NCBI RefSeq assembly: GCF_028553885.1
Contig: NZ_CP067169.1
Coordinates: forward strand, 2,127,501-2,191,500
Source: Paracoccus aestuarii
GTDB lineage: Bacteria; Pseudomonadota; Alphaproteobacteria; Rhodobacterales; Rhodobacteraceae
DNA length: 64,000 nt
Direction: 5' to 3'
Shown: positions 24,656 to 33,173 of the stretch, in pieces
How positions within the stretch are numbered: the stretch's first letter is position 1
Layout of the letters: every line of letters begins with the position of its first letter
Position numbers and translations under genes: made by a program
The notes under the pieces: model-generated
The model's input: the letters and a program-made list of their open reading frames with translations, nothing else
Told to the model about the DNA's origin: nothing
Databases searched by the model: none

Positions 24656-25759
24656 ATGCAAGACCCATCGCCCGCCCGGCGCATCGTCGGGGCGGTCCTG
24701 TCGCTGGTCATCGCCGCGCTGCCGGCAGGAGCGCAGGATCTGGGGGCGCAGGACTTTCCGTCCGGCCCGCTGCGCATGGTCATCCCGTTTTCCGAGGGCG
24801 GCGGGTCCGATGTCTGGGCGCGGTTCCACGCCCCGATCCTGTCGCGCCACCTGCCCGGCCAGCCACCCATCACCGTCCAGAACGAACCCGGCGGCGGCGG
24901 CACGCGCGGATCGAACGCCTTCGCGACCCAGGCCGCGCCGGACGGGACGACGCTGCTGGGCACGTCGGGATCATCGCTGTTCGCTTGGCTGCTGGGCGAT
25001 TTCCGGGTCCGCTACGATTTCGCGGATTGGACGGTGCTGATGGCCTCGCCCACCGGCGGGGTGGTCTATGTCTCGGACGAGCTGGGCCTGTCCTCGTGGC
25101 GCGACATCGACCGGCTGCAGGACCAGCGGCTGGTCTTTGCCAGCCAGGGGATCACCTCGCTGGACCTGGTGCCGATGCTGGCCTTCCGCCTGCTGGGCTT
25201 CGACGCGCATTACGTCTTCGGCTATACCGGCCGCGGCGACGGGCTGGAGGCGATGCGCCACCGCGAGGTGAACATCGACTATCAGACGACCTCGGCCTAT
25301 CTGCGCAACGTGGCCCCCATGGTCGCGGCGGGCGAGGCCGTGCCGCTGATGACCTGGGGCGTGGTCGATGCCCAGGGACAGGTCCGGCGCGACCCGACCT
25401 TCCCCGACCTGCCGACGCTGGAGGAGCTCTACGAATTCCGCCACGGCCACCCGCCATCCGGGCCGGAATACGACGCCTATCGCGTCTTCGCCTCGGCGGG
25501 GTTCGCGGCGCAGAAGATGCTGGTCCTGCTCGGCGATACGCCCGCGCCCATCCGCGACACCTGGCTGGAGGCGATCCGCGCCGCCCGCACCGATCCCGAA
25601 TATCTGGACCGCGCGCCCGAGGTGCTGGGCGCCTATCAGACGCTGGTGGGCGAGGAGGCCGAGGCCTTGGCCCGCAGCGTCATCCGCATCGACCCCGGGA
25701 CGCGGGCCTTCGTGCTGGACCTGCTGGCCAGCGAATATTCGGTCAGGTTGACGGAGTAG
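24656..25759 (+). CDS. tctC: TctC family tricarboxylate-binding protein 2
   Basis: Protein of 367 residues with a signal peptide (VLSLVIAALPAGAQ) and a Bug-type domain: LRMVIPFSEGGGSDVWARF, NEPGGGGTRGSNAFA, LGTSGSSLFAWLLGD and SQGITSLDLVPMLAF. It is clearly paralogous to the protein at 21256-22356 over its full length. It is alone on the plus strand, divergent from tctDE and away from the carrier gene. It could be a second binding protein for the same carrier, or an extracytoplasmic signal partner for TctE as proposed for some Bug proteins. It converges and overlaps by 17 bp with the hydroxyacid dehydrogenase gene. Confidence 0.9.
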   Translation: MQDPSPARRIVGAVLSLVIAALPAGAQDLGAQDFPSGPLRMVIPFSEGGGSDVWARFHAPILSRHLPGQPPITVQNEPGGGGTRGSNAFATQAAPDGTTLLGTSGSSLFAWLLGDFRVRYDFADWTVLMASPTGGVVYVSDELGLSSWRDIDRLQDQRLVFASQGITSLDLVPMLAFRLLGFDAHYVFGYTGRGDGLEAMRHREVNIDYQTTSAYLRNVAPMVAAGEAVPLMTWGVVDAQGQVRRDPTFPDLPTLEELYEFRHGHPPSGPEYDAYRVFASAGFAAQKMLVLLGDTPAPIRDTWLEAIRAARTDPEYLDRAPEVLGAYQTLVGEEAEALARSVIRIDPGTRAFVLDLLASEYSVRLTE

Positions 25760-26726
25760 CCTGCCGCCCCACCGCGATCACCCGGATCGGGCGGCCCGCG
25801 CGCCAGGCCTCGATCGCCTCGACCGTCTGGCGGTAGAACAGGCGGAAGGTCTGTTCGCTGACATAGCCCAGATGCGGCGTCACCAGCAGCCGCCCATCCG
25901 CGATCAGCGCGGGGTCCAGGACCGGCGCGCCCGCAGGCAGCGGCTCGATGTCATGCACGTCCAGCGCCGCACCGCCCAGCCTGCGCGCATGCAGCGCCTC
26001 CAGCAGCGGGGCGGTCTGGACGATGGGGCCGCGCGCGGCATTCACGATCAGCGCATCGGGCCGCATCAGCGCCAGTTCCCGCGCCCCGATCAACCCGCGC
26101 GTCTGATCCGACAGGACCAGGTTCACCGACAGCACATCCGCCCCCGCCATCACCTCGTCCAGCGTGGCGGCGTGGCGCAGGCCCTCGGCAGCGGCGCGAT
26201 CGGCGGTCAGGCTGCGGGACCAGGCCAGAATCTCCATCCCGAAGGGGCGAGCCAGATCCGCCAGCCGCCGCCCGATCCGGCCATAGCCGGCGATGCCCAA
26301 GGTCAGGCCCGACAGGTCGCGGCCCAGCCCCTGCTGCCAATGACCGGCGGCTGCGGCATTCGCCTCGGGCAGGATGCGGCGCGACAGGGCCAGGATCGCG
26401 GTCATCACGAATTCCGCCGTCACCGATCCGCGCGATTCCGTGCCGCAGACGGGAATGCCCCGCGCCTCGGCCGCCGCCACGTCGATCGAGAGGTTCCGCG
26501 CCCCCGTGGTCACGATCAGCCGCAGATCGGGCAGCGCCCGGATGATGTCGCCCGTCAGCGGCGTGCGTTCGCGCATCACGCAAATGATGTCGAAGGGCCG
26601 CAGCCGCCGGATCAGCGCCTCGGGGTCGGACAGCGTGTCGTGAAAGACGGTGACGGTGCAATCCGCCGGCCAGTCGGCCAGCCGCCGGGCCGCATCGGCG
26701 TAATCGTCCAGGACCGCGATGCGCAT
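25743..26726 (-). CDS. D-2-hydroxyacid dehydrogenase, NAD(P)-dependent
   Basis: Protein of 327 residues. The nucleotide-binding domain has GIAGYGRIGRRLADLARPFG. The catalytic Arg-Glu-His set is visible as NAARGPIVQ, ALDVHDIEPLP and LLVTPHLGYVSEQT. The N-terminal catalytic half includes IICVMRERTPL and LIVTTGARNLSID. It belongs to the SerA/glycerate dehydrogenase-like superfamily; the substrate is not determined. Its ends overlap the second tctC (17 bp, convergent), so it may be read with the sdh region or alone. A role in the tricarboxylate island is possible but unproven. Confidence 0.88.
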   Translation of the reverse strand: MRIAVLDDYADAARRLADWPADCTVTVFHDTLSDPEALIRRLRPFDIICVMRERTPLTGDIIRALPDLRLIVTTGARNLSIDVAAAEARGIPVCGTESRGSVTAEFVMTAILALSRRILPEANAAAAGHWQQGLGRDLSGLTLGIAGYGRIGRRLADLARPFGMEILAWSRSLTADRAAAEGLRHAATLDEVMAGADVLSVNLVLSDQTRGLIGARELALMRPDALIVNAARGPIVQTAPLLEALHARRLGGAALDVHDIEPLPAGAPVLDPALIADGRLLVTPHLGYVSEQTFRLFYRQTVEAIEAWRAGRPIRVIAVGRQATPST

Positions 26727-26749
26727 GATCCACCCCCCGGCAGGAAAGA

Positions 26750-26780
26750 GGCCGGGCGGGGGTCGCCCCCCTGCCCGGCC
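26750..26780 (-). terminator. terminator of the sdh operon
   Basis: Stem GGCCGGGC+GGGGG pairs with CCCCC+GCCCGGCC around loop TCG, a few bases past the sdhB stop. In the minus direction CTCTTTCC follows. Confidence 0.7.
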
Positions 26781-26786
26781 CGGTCG

Positions 26787-27566
26787 TCAGACGGCGCGTT
26801 CGACCATCATATGCTTGATCGAGGCGATCGCCTTGGCGGGGTTCAGACCCTTGGGGCAGGTATTGGTGCAGTTCATGATCGTGTGGCAGCGATAGAGCTT
26901 GAAGGGATCCTCCAGCTCGTCCAGCCGCTCGCCCGTGGCCTCGTCGCGGCTGTCGATGATCCAGCGATAGGCATGCAGCAAGGCGGCCGGCCCCAGATAG
27001 CGGTCGCCGTTCCACCAATAGGACGGGCAGGCCGTCGAACAGGAGGCGCAGAGGATGCATTCATAAAGACCGTCCAGCTTCTTGCGGTCCTCGATCGACT
27101 GCTTCCATTCCTTGCCGGGCGTGGGCGACTTGGTCTGCAGATAGGGGTTCACCGAGGCGTGCTGCGCGTAGAAATGCGTCAGGTCCGGCACCAGGTCCTT
27201 GACCACCGGCATATGCGGCAGCGGATAGATGGCCACGTCGCCCTTCACCTCGTCGATGCCAAAGATGCAGGCCAGGCGGTTGCCGCCGTCGATGACCATG
27301 GCACAGGACCCGCAGATCCCCTCGCGGCAGGACCGGCGGAAGGACAGGGTCGGGTCGATGTCGGACTTGATCTTGATCAGCGCGTCCAGGACCATCGGGC
27401 CGCATTTGTCCAGGTCGACGAAATAGGTGTCCAGCCGCGGGTTTTCCCCATCCTCGGGGTTCCAGCGATAGATCTTGAATTTCTTGACATTGGTCGCGCC
27501 CTCGGGCTTGGGCCAGGTCTTGCCGACCCGGATCTGGCTGTTCTTGGGCAGGGTAAACTGGACCAT
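26787..27566 (-). CDS. sdhB: succinate dehydrogenase iron-sulfur subunit
   Basis: Protein of 259 residues. Cysteines for the [2Fe-2S] cluster lie in [15 protein letters not shown] with a later GGNRLAC, for the [4Fe-4S] in [16 protein letters not shown], and for the [3Fe-4S] in [17 protein letters not shown]. It carries electrons from the SdhA flavin to ubiquinone at SdhCD. It is the last gene of the operon but is separated from sdhA by three genes that are not sdh components. A GAAAGGAGC ribosome site precedes the ATG. Confidence 0.97.
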   Translation of the reverse strand: MVQFTLPKNSQIRVGKTWPKPEGATNVKKFKIYRWNPEDGENPRLDTYFVDLDKCGPMVLDALIKIKSDIDPTLSFRRSCREGICGSCAMVIDGGNRLACIFGIDEVKGDVAIYPLPHMPVVKDLVPDLTHFYAQHASVNPYLQTKSPTPGKEWKQSIEDRKKLDGLYECILCASCSTACPSYWWNGDRYLGPAALLHAYRWIIDSRDEATGERLDELEDPFKLYRCHTIMNCTNTCPKGLNPAKAIASIKHMMVERAV

Positions 27567-27578
27567 GGGATGCTCCTT

Positions 27579-28403
27579 TCAGAGAGTGCCTTCGGACGGC
27601 GCTTGGGCCGCGAACAGGGATTGCGACCGGGCGACCAGACCGGCCACCTTGTCACGCGCATGGGGGTTGAGCGCCAGAGCGTTCAGGCGCCGCAGGAATT
27701 CGGTCGAGCCGGCGTTCAGCCGCTCCATCGCGCGACCCTCCAGCGGCGGCAGGGATGCGGCGCGCGCGGGATCCAGCCCCGCAAGGGCCAGCAGCTGCAG
27801 GCCGGGGCGGTCGGGATCGGTCTCGCCGGACAGGCGCAGGCGGGTCACGCGATCGGCGCCAAGCGCGCCCTGCAGGCGCCGGATCAGGTAGCCCCAACCG
27901 GGCAGATCAGCGGTCTGGTCGCGGAAATGGCTCAGGTCATGGGCATAACCGTCGGTCCGCACCGCCTGCGCCCAGACCGAGGGCAGCCAGTCGGCCATGC
28001 GCCGGGTATAGATCGCCAGATGCGGCGCAAAGCCCCGCGCCTCGGCCAAGGGGAACAGCTGGGTCATCAGCCCGGGCAGCGCAGGGAACAGCCGCGTCTC
28101 GCCGCCATTGCCGGGCATGGCACCGGCCAGGTTCTCATGGCTGATGATCACCGGCTGCGGCCCGGGGGGCAGCCTGTCCAGCACATCGGAAAACGCATCG
28201 GCCAGGCGGCGGCGCGCATCGGGGCCGTCATCCAGACTGCAGGCGATGGCCGCGCGGCCCAGGGGGCGCATGGGCGTGCCCTCCTCCGGAGTGCGGATCA
28301 CCAGCCGGTCGGCCAGCGCGGGCGCGGACAGGCGCAGAAAACGTTGCAGCGAGGTCGTGCCGGTCTTCTGGACCCCCGCATGCAGGATCAGCGGGCGGGT
28401 CAT
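27579..28403 (-). CDS. sulfotransferase-like protein (PAPS-binding fold)
   Basis: Protein of 274 residues starting MTRPLILHAGVQKTGTTSLQRF. The KTGTTSLQ segment matches the 5'-phosphosulfate loop of sulfotransferases (P/K-x-x-GTT), and the later VIISHENL and YTRRMADWLPSVW regions fit the 3'-phosphate-binding part. No acceptor can be predicted. Similar proteins in Rhodobacterales are annotated only as hypothetical or sulfotransferase family. It sits between sdhA and sdhB in the same direction, overlapping the upstream lipoprotein gene by four bases (ATGA) and 12 bp before sdhB, so it should be co-expressed with succinate dehydrogenase. Confidence 0.72.
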   Translation of the reverse strand: MTRPLILHAGVQKTGTTSLQRFLRLSAPALADRLVIRTPEEGTPMRPLGRAAIACSLDDGPDARRRLADAFSDVLDRLPPGPQPVIISHENLAGAMPGNGGETRLFPALPGLMTQLFPLAEARGFAPHLAIYTRRMADWLPSVWAQAVRTDGYAHDLSHFRDQTADLPGWGYLIRRLQGALGADRVTRLRLSGETDPDRPGLQLLALAGLDPARAASLPPLEGRAMERLNAGSTEFLRRLNALALNPHARDKVAGLVARSQSLFAAQAPSEGTL

Positions 28404-28720
28404 CGGACGCTCCGCCAGCCGGGTTGTTGCGACAGCGGCCGGGTGGGCATCTGGCCGGACCGGCGCTGGACGCATTGATCGAAGACATCCGCGGGATCGC
28501 GCCCGCGGATGAAGGCGCCGCTCATCTCCAGGCTGATCGCGCCATAGCTGCGCGTCCCCCCGGAGCCGGTGCCGATGCCGACCGCCGCGCTGCCGCGCGG
28601 GCGTTCGGCCAGTTCGGCGTCGCGCAGACAGGACCGCTCGGCCTGGTCGACCGTGACCGGGCCGCAGGCCGCCACCGCCATCAGCGGCAGCAGGCACAGG
28701 CGATATGTCCACGCGCCCAC
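28400..28720 (-). CDS. small lipoprotein of unknown function
   Basis: Protein of 106 residues with a GTG start. A signal peptide ending LMAVAACG has the lipobox Cys19, so it should be a lipoprotein. The mature part contains SAAVGIGTGSGGTRSYGAISLEM-like sequence (read in pieces) and a C-terminal FDQCVQRR segment. I do not recognise a family. It lies inside the sdh operon, four bases after the preceding lipoprotein gene and overlapping the sulfotransferase-like gene by four bases. Confidence 0.7.
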   Translation of the reverse strand: MGAWTYRLCLLPLMAVAACGPVTVDQAERSCLRDAELAERPRGSAAVGIGTGSGGTRSYGAISLEMSGAFIRGRDPADVFDQCVQRRSGQMPTRPLSQQPGWRSVR

Positions 28721-28724
28721 CGGA

Positions 28725-29096
28725 TCAGGCCGTGCGCGCCGCCGCGGCGATGCACTGCGTCGTCGCGGGGCGCGAGACGATGGCCGCCACGCTGTCGGCC
28801 GAACCCGCGATGCCCGCGCGCGAGGCCTGGGCGATGTCGATCAGCTCGGCCGTGGTGGCGTTGTTGACCACGCAATCGGTATAGGGTGACACGTTCACGC
28901 CCGGCAGGCGGCGCTGCATCTCGGTGTTGACGGTGTTGCGCGCGATCTGGCGCGAGGCGGCGTCCAGAACGGTCGGCGCGGGCGCCGCGGTGGCGGGGGC
29001 CGAGGGCACGGCGGGCGCCGCGACGGGAACGGGCGCCACGCAGCCAGCCAAGGTGACAGCGGACAGGCCGAAGGCGGCGATGAGGTTGAAGCGCAT
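28725..29096 (-). CDS. small lipoprotein, succinate dehydrogenase operon protein
   Basis: Protein of 123 residues. The signal peptide [19 protein letters not shown] has lipobox LAGC (Cys19). An Ala/Pro-rich linker (residues about 20-45) follows, then a compact domain with two cysteines (YTDCVVNN and TTQCIAAA) that could form a disulfide. The ATG overlaps the sdhA stop by one base (TGATG). A small hypothetical gene between sdhA and sdhB is, as I recall, common in Rhodobacteraceae, so this one is probably ancestral to the operon. Function unknown. Confidence 0.75.
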   Translation of the reverse strand: MRFNLIAAFGLSAVTLAGCVAPVPVAAPAVPSAPATAAPAPTVLDAASRQIARNTVNTEMQRRLPGVNVSPYTDCVVNNATTAELIDIAQASRAGIAGSADSVAAIVSRPATTQCIAAAARTA

Positions 29097-30898
29097 CAAT
29101 AAACCCTTTTCTTAGGAGCGATCTTCTGCAGGTCGATCCCGCCTTCCTCGGCCTTGGTCAAAGGCTCCAGGTGGACGGGGCGGTAGGCCAGTTTAACCGT
29201 GTTGCCGTCGACCCAGGCAAGCGAATGCTTGCGCCAGTTGGCGTCATCCCGCTCAGGGTAGTCCTCGTGCGCATGCGCGCCGCGGCTTTCCTTGCGCGCT
29301 TCGGCCGCCACGATGGTGGTCAGGGCGTTGGGCATCAGGTTCGTCAGCTCCAACGTTTCCATGAAGTCCGTGTTCCAGATCAAACCACGATCCGTCACTT
29401 TCAGGTCATCGAGCTTGCCCGCGATGGCCTCCATCTTGCCCATGCCCTCGGCCAGGGTCTTGTCGGTGCGGAAGACCGCGGCATCCGCCTGCATGGTGCG
29501 CTGCATCTCGTTGCGCAGCTCGGCCGTGCCGGTGGTGCCGTTCGCATGGCGCAGCCCGTCGAAGCGGTCCAGCGCGCGGTCCACCTCGGCCTTGTTGGTC
29601 GAGGGCACGGCGCCGTCGCGGTCCACGACCTCGCCCGCCCGGATCGCGGCGGCGCGGCCAAAGACCACAAGGTCGATCAGGCTGTTCGAGCCCAAACGGT
29701 TCGCGCCATGCACGGATGCGCAGCCCGCCTCGCCCACGGCCATCAGGCCGGGGAAGACCGCGTCGGGATTTTCCGGCGTCGGCGCAAGCACTTCGCCCCA
29801 ATAGTTCGTGGGGATGCCACCCATGTTGTAATGCACGGTCGGGATGACCGGGATCGGCGCGCGGGTCACGTCGACGCCGGCGAAGATCTTGGCGGATTCG
29901 CTGATGCCCGGCAGACGCTCATGCAGCGTCTCGGGCGGCAGGTGCATCAGGTTGAGGAAGATGTGGTCCTTTTCGCCGCCGACGCCGCGACCCTCGCGGA
30001 TCTCCAGCGTCATGCAGCGGCTGACCACATCGCGGCTGGCCAGGTCCTTGTAGGTGGGCGCATAGCGCTCCATGAACCGCTCGCCCTCGGAGTTGGTCAG
30101 ATAACCGCCCTCGCCCCGCGCCCCTTCGGTGATCAGGCAGCCCGAGCCATAGATGCCGGTCGGGTGGAACTGGACGAATTCCATGTCCTGCAGGGGCAGG
30201 CCCGCGCGGGCGACCATCCCGCCGCCGTCGCCGGTGCAGGTATGGGCGCTGGTCGCGCTGAAATAGGCGCGGCCGTAACCGCCCGTCGCCAGCACCACCA
30301 TCTTGGCGTTGAAGACATGCATCGTGCCGTCGTCCAGCTTCCAGCAGACGACGCCGGTGCAGCGGCCATCGGTGATGATCAGGTCAAGCGCGAAATATTC
30401 GATGAAGAATTCCGCGTTGTTCTTGAGCGACTGACCGTAGAGCGTGTGCAGGATCGCGTGGCCGGTGCGGTCGGCCGCGGCGCAGGTGCGCTGCACCGGG
30501 GGGCCTTCGCCATATTCGGTGGTGTGGCCGCCGAAGGGGCGCTGATAGATGCGGCCATCCTCGGTGCGGCTGAAAGGAACGCCGTAATGCTCCAGCTCAT
30601 AGACGGCCTTGGGGGCCTCGCGCGCCAGGTATTCCATGGCGTCGGTGTCGCCCAGCCAGTCCGAGCCCTTGACGGTGTCGTACATGTGCCACTGCCAGCT
30701 GTCGGGGCCCATGTTGGACAGGGACGCGGCGATGCCGCCCTGGGCGGCGACGGTGTGGCTGCGGGTCGGAAAGACCTTGGTCACGCAGGCGGTGCGCAGC
30801 CCCTGTTCGGCCATGCCGAGCGTCGCGCGCAGACCCGCGCCACCCGCTCCGACGACGACCACGTCATAGTCATGAATTTGGGTATCGTATGCGGCCAT
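29096..30898 (-). CDS. sdhA: succinate dehydrogenase flavoprotein subunit
   Basis: Protein of 600 residues, the usual length. The FAD-binding Rossmann motif is [12 protein letters not shown], and the covalent flavin histidine lies in [10 protein letters not shown]. Active-site regions include [25 protein letters not shown] (in parts), [18 protein letters not shown] and [12 protein letters not shown], and [18 protein letters not shown] is present. It oxidises succinate to fumarate in complex II. The ATG at 30898 starts [12 protein letters not shown]; the preceding in-frame codons overlap the sdhD end region and are not conserved. Confidence 0.98.
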   Translation of the reverse strand: MAAYDTQIHDYDVVVVGAGGAGLRATLGMAEQGLRTACVTKVFPTRSHTVAAQGGIAASLSNMGPDSWQWHMYDTVKGSDWLGDTDAMEYLAREAPKAVYELEHYGVPFSRTEDGRIYQRPFGGHTTEYGEGPPVQRTCAAADRTGHAILHTLYGQSLKNNAEFFIEYFALDLIITDGRCTGVVCWKLDDGTMHVFNAKMVVLATGGYGRAYFSATSAHTCTGDGGGMVARAGLPLQDMEFVQFHPTGIYGSGCLITEGARGEGGYLTNSEGERFMERYAPTYKDLASRDVVSRCMTLEIREGRGVGGEKDHIFLNLMHLPPETLHERLPGISESAKIFAGVDVTRAPIPVIPTVHYNMGGIPTNYWGEVLAPTPENPDAVFPGLMAVGEAGCASVHGANRLGSNSLIDLVVFGRAAAIRAGEVVDRDGAVPSTNKAEVDRALDRFDGLRHANGTTGTAELRNEMQRTMQADAAVFRTDKTLAEGMGKMEAIAGKLDDLKVTDRGLIWNTDFMETLELTNLMPNALTTIVAAEARKESRGAHAHEDYPERDDANWRKHSLAWVDGNTVKLAYRPVHLEPLTKAEEGGIDLQKIAPKKRVY

Positions 30899-30905
30899 GT
30901 CGTCC

Positions 30906-31295
30906 TCAGATCGCAGGAAGGGTGAAGGCCATCTTGGCCAGCGCAAAGACGGCGGCGGCGATCACGCCCCAGCCAAAGATCGCGACCGCGACCATCGTCA
31001 GCTGCTGGGCGGTGCCGTGCAGGTAATCCGCGATCGCGCCGCCTTGGGATCCCTTGATGAAATGCAGCATGCCCACGATGATGAACAGCGCGGTGATGAT
31101 GCCCGGGAAGGGCCGTCCGAAATGCGCGACGACCTGGTCCTGGGGCAGGCCGATCGCGCCGCCCACGGCGATCAGGAACAGCGGCGTCAGCACGATCAGC
31201 GCATAGCTGCTCAGCGTGATGTTCCAGTGATGCTGGGTGCCGGACCGGGCCGAGCCCAGCCCCTGCGCGGCCTTGCGGGGGGTGATGTAACGCAT
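30906..31295 (-). CDS. sdhD: succinate dehydrogenase membrane anchor subunit
   Basis: Protein of 129 residues with three membrane helices (about 28-49, 62-80 and 100-123). It has the alphaproteobacterial SdhD pattern: a basic N-terminus ([20 protein letters not shown]) and [13 protein letters not shown]. Candidate heme or quinone-site residues lie in GMLHFIKG and IADYLHG. It anchors SdhAB with SdhC and binds ubiquinone. It follows sdhC by seven bases. Confidence 0.93.
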   Translation of the reverse strand: MRYITPRKAAQGLGSARSGTQHHWNITLSSYALIVLTPLFLIAVGGAIGLPQDQVVAHFGRPFPGIITALFIIVGMLHFIKGSQGGAIADYLHGTAQQLTMVAVAIFGWGVIAAAVFALAKMAFTLPAI

Positions 31296-31302
31296 GATGC
31301 CC

Positions 31303-31695
31303 TCAGCCGATGAAGAAGATGATCAGGCTCAGCACGGTCAGCGCGACCGAACCGATGACGATGCCCCAGGAGGCGCGCTTGGCGTCCTCGATCTCGAGCC
31401 CCATGCCGTTGTCATAGAACAGGTGCCGCACGCCCGACAGCGCGTGGAACCACAGCGCCCAGGTCGAGGCCGTCATGATCAGGAAACCCAGCCAGGACCG
31501 CATGACCCAATCGGCAGTCGCGAAGGCGCCCGGGCTGGTGACGGCGGCGACCAGCCACCAGACCAGCAGCATCAGGCCCGCGGCCATCGCGTGGCCCGTG
31601 ATGCGCGTCAGGATCGAGGTGATCGCCGGCATGGGCAGGCGATAGACCTGAAGATGGGGGGAAAGCGGCCGGTTACCCCGGTTCACATCGGCCAT
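31303..31695 (-). CDS. sdhC: succinate dehydrogenase cytochrome b556 subunit
   Basis: Protein of 130 residues. The signature NRPLSPHLQVYRLPMPAITSI near the N-terminus (read in parts) and the heme-ligand region FHALSGVRHLFYDNG identify SdhC. There are three membrane helices. It starts at the ATG at 31695 (MADVNRGNRPLSPH), ten bases after GGAGGG. It is the first gene of the sdh operon, and a paired palindromic operator lies about 166-196 bp upstream. Confidence 0.95.
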   Translation of the reverse strand: MADVNRGNRPLSPHLQVYRLPMPAITSILTRITGHAMAAGLMLLVWWLVAAVTSPGAFATADWVMRSWLGFLIMTASTWALWFHALSGVRHLFYDNGMGLEIEDAKRASWGIVIGSVALTVLSLIIFFIG

Positions 31696-31860
31696 TGGCG
31701 GCCCTCCTTGTGTCGGTTCAGCATGTCCCGGCGCGAGGGTCCCGAAAGGCATGGGCTGGCCCGCGCGGGCTGGCGATTGGTGCCGTGTCTGGCGTTACAA
31801 ATGCCATCTGTCATCCGCAGATGCCACCCCGCGCGCGCAAATGACGCGGAAAACGCGCTT

Positions 31861-31891
31861 TGTGATCACAGTCACGGCGGCTGTGATCACA
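31861..31891. promoter_or_regulatory. paired palindromic operator upstream of sdhCDAB
   Basis: Two perfect TGTGATCACA palindromes at 31861-31870 and 31882-31891 lie exactly 21 bp apart, two helical turns. The left copy is preceded by GCGCTT. The same pair with the same spacing occurs before sucC (36714-36744), the only other place I see GTGATCAC. The 10-bp palindrome without a spacer is not a CRP or FNR site. A dimeric regulator, perhaps GntR-like, binding cooperatively is inferred. The rest of the 240-bp gap holds an inverted repeat CATCTG-N7-CAGATG at 31805-31823. Confidence 0.75.
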
Positions 31892-31935
31892 AGCCCCGCG
31901 CCGTTAGCGCAGGACAAGCGCCCATGCGCCGCCGG

Positions 31936-32970
31936 TCACAGCGGCATCAGCGCCCAATAGTCCAGGTCCAGCAGGATTTCGGGCAGATAGCGGCCGTCGG
32001 AATCGCGCAGCCCCGCGGCGGGGCCACAGCCCTTGGTCGCGACCAGGCGCAGGCGGATCGCGCCGATGCCGGGGGCGTCCGTGGGGGCCTTGTCCAGCAC
32101 CTCGGACCAGGCGCGGACCGTATCGCCCGCAAAGCAGGGATTGGCATGCGCGCCCGCGTTCAGCGCCACGATCATCTGGGCATTGGCCAGCCCGTTGAAG
32201 GACAGCGCGCGGGCCATGCTGATGACATGGCCGCCATAGATCAGCCGCCGCCCGTCGCGGCGGTGGGTGGCGTCGAAATGCACCTTGGCGGTGTTCTGCC
32301 ACAGGCGGGTGGCCAGCATGTGCTCGGCCTCCTCGATGGTGACGGCATCGACATGGTCGATGACCTCGCCCACCGCGTAATCGCCCCAACGATGGGTTTC
32401 CCCAGCCAGATCAAAATCGTAGCCGGTGAAGTTCAGGCCCTCCGGAACCACCAGGTCGGCGGGATCCACCACCGCGGGCAGGTCGGGGACCACGGGCTCG
32501 GGCGCGGGGGATGCGGCGTCGCGCTTGCGCACCATCACCCATCGCACATAATCCAGCACCACGTCGCCCACCTGGTTCAGGCCCCGCGTGCGCACCCAGA
32601 CCACGCCCGACTGGCCGTTCGAATTCTGGCGCAGCCCGATCACCCGGCTTTCCGCGCGCAGCGTGTCGCCCGGCCAGACCGGCAGCAGCCAGCGCCCCTG
32701 CGCATAGCCCAGATTGGCCACCGCGTTCAGGCTGACATCCGGCACCGTCTTGCCGAAGACCGTGTGAAAGCCCAGCAGGTCGTCCATCGGGCTGCCGTCC
32801 AGCCCGCAGGCGATCGCGAATTCATCCGAGGAATAGATCGCGTGCCGCGCCGGATAGAGCGCGTGATAGAGCGCGCGTTCCCCCTCGGCCACGGTGCGGG
32901 GCACGGCGTGGCGGATGGTCTGGCCGATGGCGTAATCCTCGAAGAAGCGGCCCGGATTGGTCTTGGTCAT
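31936..32970 (-). CDS. mch: mesaconyl-CoA hydratase (MaoC double hot-dog), ethylmalonyl-CoA pathway
   Basis: Protein of 344 residues with two MaoC-like hot-dog domains (about 1-155 and 185-340). FEDYAIGQTIRHAVPRTV at the start, GLLGFHTVFGKTVPD-like sequence and RLIYGGHVISMARALSFNGL are typical of the Mch group rather than single-domain enoyl hydratases. Mch hydrates mesaconyl-C1-CoA to beta-methylmalyl-CoA in acetate assimilation without isocitrate lyase. The neighbouring citE-like gene fits the next step. It overlaps the upstream DUF1737 gene (ATGA). Confidence 0.88.
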   Translation of the reverse strand: MTKTNPGRFFEDYAIGQTIRHAVPRTVAEGERALYHALYPARHAIYSSDEFAIACGLDGSPMDDLLGFHTVFGKTVPDVSLNAVANLGYAQGRWLLPVWPGDTLRAESRVIGLRQNSNGQSGVVWVRTRGLNQVGDVVLDYVRWVMVRKRDAASPAPEPVVPDLPAVVDPADLVVPEGLNFTGYDFDLAGETHRWGDYAVGEVIDHVDAVTIEEAEHMLATRLWQNTAKVHFDATHRRDGRRLIYGGHVISMARALSFNGLANAQMIVALNAGAHANPCFAGDTVRAWSEVLDKAPTDAPGIGAIRLRLVATKGCGPAAGLRDSDGRYLPEILLDLDYWALMPL

Positions 32971-33173
32971 TGCTGCCCCAGTTTCATGTCAGGGTGATAG
33001 TCGTCGGGGATGTGCTTGGTCACGGCCTGGGCCATGCGCATGACGCCCGTGGCCGGGTCATGGGCCATGGCCGGGTTGCCATGCAGCGACCAGCCGTTCG
33101 ACAGCGCCTCGCTGACGCGGTGGCAGAAGCGGCTGGTGTCATCCTCGGTGATGCAGCGATAGATCAGGCCCAT
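32967..33173 (-). CDS. DUF1737 small protein
   Basis: Protein of 68 residues: MGLIYRCITEDDTSRFCHRV and NGWSLHGNPAMAHD are the compact DUF1737 pattern. No signal peptide or membrane helix. Function unknown. It is sandwiched by overlaps: its ATG shares one base with the NnrU-like stop (TGATG) and its TGA overlaps the mch start (ATGA), so it is part of a translationally coupled nnrU-like-DUF1737-mch unit. Confidence 0.82.
   Translation of the reverse strand: MGLIYRCITEDDTSRFCHRVSEALSNGWSLHGNPAMAHDPATGVMRMAQAVTKHIPDDYHPDMKLGQQ

Noticed and set aside
31861-31891. TGTGATCACA read as a CRP or FNR site
   Set aside because: CRP needs TGTGA-N6-TCACA and FNR TTGAT-N4-ATCAA. Here the half-sites abut without spacer, and the repeat unit is two such palindromes 21 bp apart.
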